Shown here one piece after another: positions 59,377-64,000 of a DNA stretch of 64,000 bases. The stretch is from Bacteroidales bacterium. GTDB lineage: Bacteria; Bacteroidota; Bacteroidia; Bacteroidales; UBA932. Below the pieces are notes generated by a model. That model made no database searches. It was not told the origin of the DNA and saw nothing but the letters and a program-made list of their open reading frames with translations. The stretch lies in the NCBI GenBank assembly GCA_017447265.1, contig JAFSOA010000015.1:62001-126000 (forward strand). The letters are read 5' to 3'. How positions within the stretch are numbered: the first letter of the stretch is position 1; each line of letters opens with the position of its first letter. Position numbers and translations under genes: made by a program.

Positions 59377-61533
59377 TTACAGGCTTGCCCACTCCTCCAT
59401 TTTGGCGTCGAGCTCGCGTTTGCGTTCGAGGTAATCGCGGGTAAGATCCATGATATCGACGTCGGGGGTTGGCGCAGCGAGGATTTTTTCAATATCGGCC
59501 ATCTGGGCCTCAAGTTCGGCAATCTGTTTCTCCAGAAGGTTCTGGCGGTTCCTGGCGCGTTTCTCTTCCTTGGACTGCTGCTTCTGCTGCTGATAGTCCG
59601 GCTTCGGCTGCGCCTTCTTGTCGGGCTGCTTTCCTGAGGCGAAATCAGAACCCTCGTGGCGATCGGGGGCGCCTGCCACGAGGAACGCTGATTTCTCCAC
59701 CAGGCCAGCGCGCGCAGCCCTCTCTTTCGGCGCAGCTTCGATGTCACGGAAAGATTCGGCTTTCTTGTGACGGAGGAAGTCGTCGACGCCGCCGAGGTGC
59801 TCCTTGACACGGCCGTCGATGAACTCGTAGACTTTGTCGACCAGGCCGTTCAGAAAGTCGCGGTCGTGCGAGACCACGATAATCGTCCCGTCGTAGGCCT
59901 GCAGGGCCTGCTTCAGGATGTCCTTCGAACGGATGTCCATGTGGTTCGTCGGCTCGTCGAGCGCCAGGAGATTGTGCGCCTTCAGCATCAGCTTGGCCAT
60001 CGCCAGCCGGGAGCGCTCGCCGCCGCTCAGCACCGCCACTTTCTTGTCTATATCTTCGCCCTTGAACAGGAAGGCAGCGAGAATATCCCGGAGTTTCGTC
60101 CGAATGTCCCCTACCGCAATCCGATCCAGCGTATCGTAGACCGTCGCCTTCTTGTCGAGAATATCTTCCTGATTCTGAGCATAGTATCCAATATCAACAT
60201 TGTAGCCGACCTTCGCCTCGCCGGCGAACGGCTCCAGCTCGCCCATCAGCACCCGCATCATCGTCGTCTTGCCCTCGCCGTTCCGCCCGACAAAAGCCAC
60301 CTTCTCTCCCCGTTTCACGATGAGATTTGCTTTATCCAAAACGATCTTTGCACCATCAGGGATATTGAGATTCCGGGTCGAACCCGGAATGACGGAAGGG
60401 AGCGCAGCGGCGGGCGATTCTCCGGCGAGCGAGCTTTTTTCAGCGAGAGAGACGGAAATCGGAGCCGCGGAGCGACCGCCGGAGACGTCCGGAGCCGCGG
60501 AGCGGCCACCATCGGCCGGATAACCAATCACCGCATCCTTCACCTCGAAGGCCACGTCGCCGCTGCGCGGCGCCGGCGGGAACTTCACATGGATTGCCGA
60601 CAGATCCTCCTCGTCGATCTCGATCCGCTCGATCCGCTCCAGCTGCTTCACACGCGACTGCACCTGATTGCTCTTCGTCGGCTTGTAACGGAATTTCTCG
60701 ATGAACTCCTCCGTCTTTTCAATCATCCGCTGCTGGTTCGCATAAGCAGCCTTCTGCTGGGCAATGCGCTCCTTCCGGAGCTCTACATATTGCGAATAAG
60801 GAACCTTATAATCGTAGAGATGCCCCAGCATCACCTCCACCGTGCGCGTCGTGCAGTTGTCCAGAAAACGCCGGTCGTGCGAGATGAGCACCAGCGAGCC
60901 CGTGTAAGTTCCTTTCAGATAATCTTCCAGCCACTGGATCGACTCGATGTCCAGATGATTCGTCGGCTCGTCGAGCAGCAGCACGTCCGGACGGCGGAGC
61001 AGGATCTTCGCCAGCTCGATGCGCATGTTCCAGCCCTGCGAGAAAGTCTCGGTCCTGCGCCCGAACTCGGATTTTTTGAAACCCAGGCCCGTGAGCGTGC
61101 GCTCCACCGATTCTTCCGGCGCCTCGCCCTGTGCGAGCACCAGTGCGTCATTCACTTCGTTGAGTTCGACGATCAGCTTGTGGTAAGCGGCTGACTCATA
61201 ATCCGTCCGCTCCGCCAGTTCCTGCGATATCTCATCCACGCGCCGGTTCAGCCGGTCGAGTTCGTCGAAGACCGTCATCACCTCCTCGATGACCGTACGG
61301 CCCCGGTGATGTTCCATGATCTGCGGCAGGTAGCCGATGCGCTGGCCCGCCGTGCGCGTGATCTTGCCCGAGCTGGGGCTCTGCAGCTCCATGATCAGCT
61401 TGAGCATCGTGCTCTTCCCCGCCCCGTTCTTGCCCACCAGGCCCAGGCGCTCGCGGTCGCCGATGTGCAGGCTCACACCGTCGAGCAGCGTGAATCCGCC
61501 GTAAGAAACCGTGATGTCATCCAGAGAAATCAT
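59377..61533 (-). CDS. ABC-F family ATPase with palindromic inserts
   Basis: A 718-residue soluble protein with two ABC domains, a ribosome-associated translation factor of the ABC-F group. Domain 1: VGKNGAGKST, FSQGWNMRIELAK, LLLDEPTNHLD. Domain 2: VGRNGEGKTT, LSGGERSRLAMAK, LALDEPTNHMD. The P-site tether (KPTKSNQVQSRVKQLER) is present. It is longer than usual because of two inserts: ~50 residues between residues ~340 and ~390 (GGRSAAP twice, SVIPGSTRNLNI) and a stretch near 614-632 (SAFLVAGAPDRHEGSDF). Both coincide with palindromic repeats in DNA. The C-terminal coiled coil is intact. Start ATG overlaps the tatC stop (ATGA). Confidence 0.93.
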   Translation of the reverse strand: MISLDDITVSYGGFTLLDGVSLHIGDRERLGLVGKNGAGKSTMLKLIMELQSPSSGKITRTAGQRIGYLPQIMEHHRGRTVIEEVMTVFDELDRLNRRVDEISQELAERTDYESAAYHKLIVELNEVNDALVLAQGEAPEESVERTLTGLGFKKSEFGRRTETFSQGWNMRIELAKILLRRPDVLLLDEPTNHLDIESIQWLEDYLKGTYTGSLVLISHDRRFLDNCTTRTVEVMLGHLYDYKVPYSQYVELRKERIAQQKAAYANQQRMIEKTEEFIEKFRYKPTKSNQVQSRVKQLERIERIEIDEEDLSAIHVKFPPAPRSGDVAFEVKDAVIGYPADGGRSAAPDVSGGRSAAPISVSLAEKSSLAGESPAAALPSVIPGSTRNLNIPDGAKIVLDKANLIVKRGEKVAFVGRNGEGKTTMMRVLMGELEPFAGEAKVGYNVDIGYYAQNQEDILDKKATVYDTLDRIAVGDIRTKLRDILAAFLFKGEDIDKKVAVLSGGERSRLAMAKLMLKAHNLLALDEPTNHMDIRSKDILKQALQAYDGTIIVVSHDRDFLNGLVDKVYEFIDGRVKEHLGGVDDFLRHKKAESFRDIEAAPKERAARAGLVEKSAFLVAGAPDRHEGSDFASGKQPDKKAQPKPDYQQQKQQSKEEKRARNRQNLLEKQIAELEAQMADIEKILAAPTPDVDIMDLTRDYLERKRELDAKMEEWASL
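59641..59695. repeat. Palindromic element inside ABC-F gene (C-terminal linker)
   Basis: GAAATCAG (59641-59648) pairs with CTGATTTC (59688-59695), and CCTCGTGGC (59652-59660) with GCCACGAGG (59675-59683). The pair forms a long interrupted hairpin of 55 bases. It is read in frame as part of a low-complexity linker. Confidence 0.75.
60360..60515. repeat. GC-rich insert with palindrome inside ABC-F gene
   Basis: ATTCCGGGT (60370-60378) pairs with ACCCGGAAT (60382-60390); its translation VIPGSTRNL is the typical reading of a palindromic repeat dispersed in many bacterial genomes. The adjoining 60400-60515 contains GGAGCCGCGGAGCG twice, like the repetitive DNA at 14.9-15.1 kb. The whole insert lies between the two ABC domains and keeps the frame. 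Confidence 0.75.
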
Positions 61534-62348
61534 GCTTTGACCTCCGCATTTCCGTTCGTTTCTTCCGCCTTTTCTTCCTCTTCCTCCTCCGGTTTCTCTT
61601 TCCGGCAGACCAGGATGCTGATGCCGTAGAGCAAGGCCAGCGGAATCGCGGCGATGAGCATGGAGAAGGGATCTGCCGGTGTGATGATAGCCGCCAGCAC
61701 GGCGATGAGCAGCACGGCCCACTTCCAGCCGCCGATGAGCGTCTGGCGCGTGATCAGGCCGATCTGCGAAAGCGCGGCCAGCAGCGTGGGAATCTCGAAT
61801 ACGATGCCGAAAAGCAGCACCGTCGAATTGACGGTCGAGATATAGGAATTGAGTGAAATGGTATTGATCACCGACTCGCTCACCTTGTAAACGTCAAAGA
61901 AATTGATCATCAGCGGCAGGATGATGCAGTATCCCACCGCGATGCCCAGGTAGAACAGAAAGGAGGCGAAAAAGAACGCCCTGCGCGTTGCGCGCTTCTC
62001 CCGTTCATAAAGCGCCGGCGCAATGAAGCGCCAGATCTCAAAAAGGATATAAGGGCAGCACACGATGAGCGCGCACATCATCGTAACGCGCATGTGGACC
62101 ATGAACTGCGTGGAAAGTTCGATGTTGACCAGTTGCAGCCCGGTTTCCATGCCGAACCAGCGGTAAAAGAAGAAATCCGGGCGGGTCGGCGCCAGAATCA
62201 GCTTGTCGAAGAGGAAATCCTTGAAGAAAAACAGTACGACAAAAGCCGCAACAAGGGCGATGACCATACGGAACAGCCCCTGTCGGAGTGCTTCCAGGTG
62301 ATCCCAGAAGCTCATGTCCTTGGATTCGTCGAGCTTTTCTTCAGCCAC
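61530..62348 (-). CDS. tatC: Sec-independent protein translocase TatC
   Basis: A 272-residue protein with six TM helices. Family motifs are FWDHLEALRQ at the N-terminus (signal peptide recognition), YILFEIWRFIAPALYEREKR, FFDVYKVSESV and the late SMLIAAIPLALLYG segment. The C-terminal ~30 residues are a long Glu/Lys tail (KPEEEEEEKAEE). Translation may start at GTG 62348 or at ATG 62315. With TatA it exports folded, often cofactor-bearing proteins such as the QueG-like protein at 17.3 kb. Confidence 0.95.
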   Translation of the reverse strand: MAEEKLDESKDMSFWDHLEALRQGLFRMVIALVAAFVVLFFFKDFLFDKLILAPTRPDFFFYRWFGMETGLQLVNIELSTQFMVHMRVTMMCALIVCCPYILFEIWRFIAPALYEREKRATRRAFFFASFLFYLGIAVGYCIILPLMINFFDVYKVSESVINTISLNSYISTVNSTVLLFGIVFEIPTLLAALSQIGLITRQTLIGGWKWAVLLIAVLAAIITPADPFSMLIAAIPLALLYGISILVCRKEKPEEEEEEKAEETNGNAEVKA

Positions 62349-62357
62349 GTTCAGCCG

Positions 62358-62618
62358 TTACGCCTCCTTCTTCTCTTCTTCCTTTTTTTCGGGCTTCTTC
62401 TCGTCGTCATCCTTGACGATCTCGGCCTTGATCTCCTGGATGTCCTTCTCGGCATCCTTCATCCCGGCCTTGAAACTCTTGACGCCCTTGCCCAGGCCGT
62501 GCATCAACTCCGGAATTTTCTTGCCGCCAAAGAGCAGGACAATCACCAGAGCGATGATGACCCACTGCCAGGGACCGATGACCCCAAGCGGAAGCATTAC
62601 TATAAATAAACTTTCCAT
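62358..62618 (-). CDS. tatA: Sec-independent protein translocase TatA
   Basis: An 86-residue protein with one N-terminal TM helix (WQWVIIALVIVLLFGGKKIPEL with the FGG-K-x-P-E-L hinge split here), an amphipathic helix (LGKGVKSFKAGM) and a charged Lys/Glu/Asp tail. The first eight residues extend beyond the usual TatA start, so initiation inside at Met8 (MLPLGVIGPWQW) is possible. Followed nine bases later by tatC. Confidence 0.94.
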   Translation of the reverse strand: MESLFIVMLPLGVIGPWQWVIIALVIVLLFGGKKIPELMHGLGKGVKSFKAGMKDAEKDIQEIKAEIVKDDDEKKPEKKEEEKKEA

Positions 62619-62641
62619 ATCAGCTGGTATTTAATGGTTTA

Positions 62642-64000
62642 TTACTTCTTTAAATCAGCGAGACGAGCCTGCAGATTCTCAATCTTGGTGGTCGCGTCGG
62701 CCAGCTTCTTGCGTTCCGTCTCCACGACTTTTTCCGGCGCGTTTGCCACGAATTTCTCGTTCGAAAGCTTCGCGTTGACACCGCGCAGGAAACCCTCGTA
62801 GCGCTGGATCTCGGCCTCGATTTTGGCGATCTCGCCTGCGATATCGATCATGCCGTCGAGCGGGACACAGAACTCCGTGGTACCCACCATGAAGACCTCG
62901 CCCGTTCCGGAGAAGGCGTCCACGGACGCGATGTCGCTGATGAACGCCATCTTCTCCACCACCGGCGCCATCCCCATCGGGAAAGCACCTTTCACCTGGA
63001 GTTTCAGCGGCTCCTTCGGGCCGATGTTCCGGGCCTGGCGAATCGCGCGCACGGCGACGACCACTTCACCGGCAGTGGCGAAGTCAGCGATCAGCTGTTC
63101 GTCGCAGGCGCCGCCGACCGGGATCGGCTGGAACATGATCGTTTCGCCTTCGGGCCTTTCCTCGAGCGCCTGCCAGAGTTCCTCCGTGATGAACGGCATC
63201 ACCGGATGCAGCAGGCGCAGCAACGCGTCGAAGAATTCAAGCGTTGCGGCATACGTGGCACGGTCGAGCGGCTGCTGCGTACCGTTCACGAACGAGGGCT
63301 TGACAATCTCCAGGTACCAGGAGCAGAAGTCGTCCCAGAAGCACTTGTAGGTATGCATGACCGCATCGTTGATGCGGAAATTCTCGTAGTCACGGTGCGT
63401 CTCGGCGGCGGTCTGCGCGAGTTTTGCGCGGAACCAGTCCACCGCCACGCGGTTTACATCACTCTGCGGCACGTCGGCCACTGTCCAGCCCTTCACGAGC
63501 CGGAACGCGTTCCAGATCTTGTTGCTGAAGTTGCGGCCCTGCTCTACCTGGGTTTCATCGAAGAGGATGTCGTTGCCCGCAGAAGTGCAGAGCAGGATGC
63601 CCAGACGCACGCCGTCAGCGCCGTATTTCTCGATCAGGCCGATCGGATCGGGCGAATTGCCCAGCTGCTTGCTCATCTTGCGGCCTTGCTTGTCGCGCAC
63701 GATGCCGGTGAAATAGACGTTGCGGAACGGCACGTCGTGCATGTATTCCTCGCCGGCCATGATCATGCGGGCCACCCAGAAGAAGATGATGTCGGGGGCC
63801 GTCACCAGATCGGAGGTCGGATAGTAGTAGTTGATTTCCGGGTTGCCGGGGTTGCGGATGCCGTCGAACAGCGAGATGGGCCAGAGCCAGCTGCTGAACC
63901 AGGTATCGAGTGCATCCTCGTCGTGGCGCAGTTCTTCGGCACTGATGTGCTCGTAGCCGGCGATCCGGCGCGCCTTTTCGAGCGCCTCCTCACGGCTGGC
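62642..64000 (-). CDS. valS: Valyl-tRNA synthetase, C-terminal part (runs off window)
   Basis: The frame is open to the window edge, so the N-terminus is missing. Visible are the end of the editing/catalytic region (DTWFSSWLWPISLFDG, YYYPTSDLVTAPDIIFFWV), the class I KMSKS-type motif as GRKMSKQLGNSPDP, the anticodon-binding domain (NKIWNAFRLVKGW, MPFITEELWQAL) and the C-terminal coiled coil (AEIQRYEGFLRGVNAKLSNEKFVANAP read in segments) typical of ValRS. It charges tRNA-Val. Lies 23 bases upstream of tatA on the same strand. Confidence 0.97.
   Translation of the reverse strand, partial: ASREEALEKARRIAGYEHISAEELRHDEDALDTWFSSWLWPISLFDGIRNPGNPEINYYYPTSDLVTAPDIIFFWVARMIMAGEEYMHDVPFRNVYFTGIVRDKQGRKMSKQLGNSPDPIGLIEKYGADGVRLGILLCTSAGNDILFDETQVEQGRNFSNKIWNAFRLVKGWTVADVPQSDVNRVAVDWFRAKLAQTAAETHRDYENFRINDAVMHTYKCFWDDFCSWYLEIVKPSFVNGTQQPLDRATYAATLEFFDALLRLLHPVMPFITEELWQALEERPEGETIMFQPIPVGGACDEQLIADFATAGEVVVAVRAIRQARNIGPKEPLKLQVKGAFPMGMAPVVEKMAFISDIASVDAFSGTGEVFMVGTTEFCVPLDGMIDIAGEIAKIEAEIQRYEGFLRGVNAKLSNEKFVANAPEKVVETERKKLADATTKIENLQARLADLKK

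Overview
The window is chromosomal DNA of a GC-rich member of the Bacteroidota, most likely a gut-type Bacteroidales. The evidence is direct. Many genes are preceded by the Bacteroidota promoter element TAnnTTTG, most host genes lack a Shine-Dalgarno sequence, and the gene content includes type V (FimA/Mfa-like) pili, BACON domains, an S46 dipeptidyl peptidase, a TonB-dependent receptor, GH20 and GH78 glycosidases and a radical SAM/lipoprotein pair. Genus cannot be fixed by reading alone.

Layout. 1-8.1 kb: a palindrome cluster, tRNA-Arg(TCT), a minus-strand run (small protein, lipoprotein, GH20 hexosaminidase, DUF368/PopT-type carrier), ppdK, a CBM9-like protein, rplS and tRNA-Arg(ACG). 8.1-15.5 kb: an accessory island directly downstream of tRNA-Arg(ACG). 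It holds an AAA/DUF4143 ATPase, a plus-strand operon (DUF6266-like protein, unknown protein, two-TM holin-like protein, unimolecular-spanin-like lipoprotein, frameshifted DUF6266-like paralogue), a small lipoprotein, a third DUF6266-like paralogue and about 0.9 kb of GC-rich repetitive DNA. A 17-base tRNA-3'-end-like sequence and a strong terminator close it. 15.7-20.6 kb: EamA transporter, GNAT, Tat-exported QueG-like ferredoxin protein, C_GCAxxG_C_C protein, duplicated DUF6273 lipoprotein. 20.7-24.3 kb: a tight four-gene operon (two SDRs, a 5-alpha-reductase-like membrane protein, an Old Yellow Enzyme family reductase) that looks like a steroid/bile-acid conversion cluster. 24.4-35 kb: TonB receptor, TrkH, OxyR-like regulator, HAD phosphatase with a triplicated start region, cytidylate-kinase-like protein, GT4, radical SAM/SPASM enzyme with its lipoprotein partner, S46 peptidase. 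35.4-38 kb: AXE1-type esterase and YfcC transporter. 38-48.7 kb: a complete seven-gene type V pilus operon. 48.9-64 kb: htpG, then a long minus-strand housekeeping and catabolic run (rmuC, GH78 rhamnosidase, M19 dipeptidase, DUF2807 protein, rlmB, CPBP protease, ABC-F, tatC, tatA, valS running off the edge).

How the parts work together. The pilus operon is ordered as one assembly line: outer-membrane/OmpA-like proteins, three fimbrillins, anchor, large BACON tip. The reductase operon has the enzyme set needed to oxidise a 3-hydroxyl, reduce the steroid A ring to 5-alpha or 5-beta and re-reduce the 3-oxo group. The best candidate for an undescribed system is the 9.8-13.2 kb operon. It combines a holin-like protein, a protein with u-spanin topology and DUF6266-like proteins that share a nearly identical N-terminus, and two of its genes carry strong Shine-Dalgarno sequences foreign to this genome. 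A lysis- or holin-dependent release module is a reasonable inference, but the sequence does not prove it.
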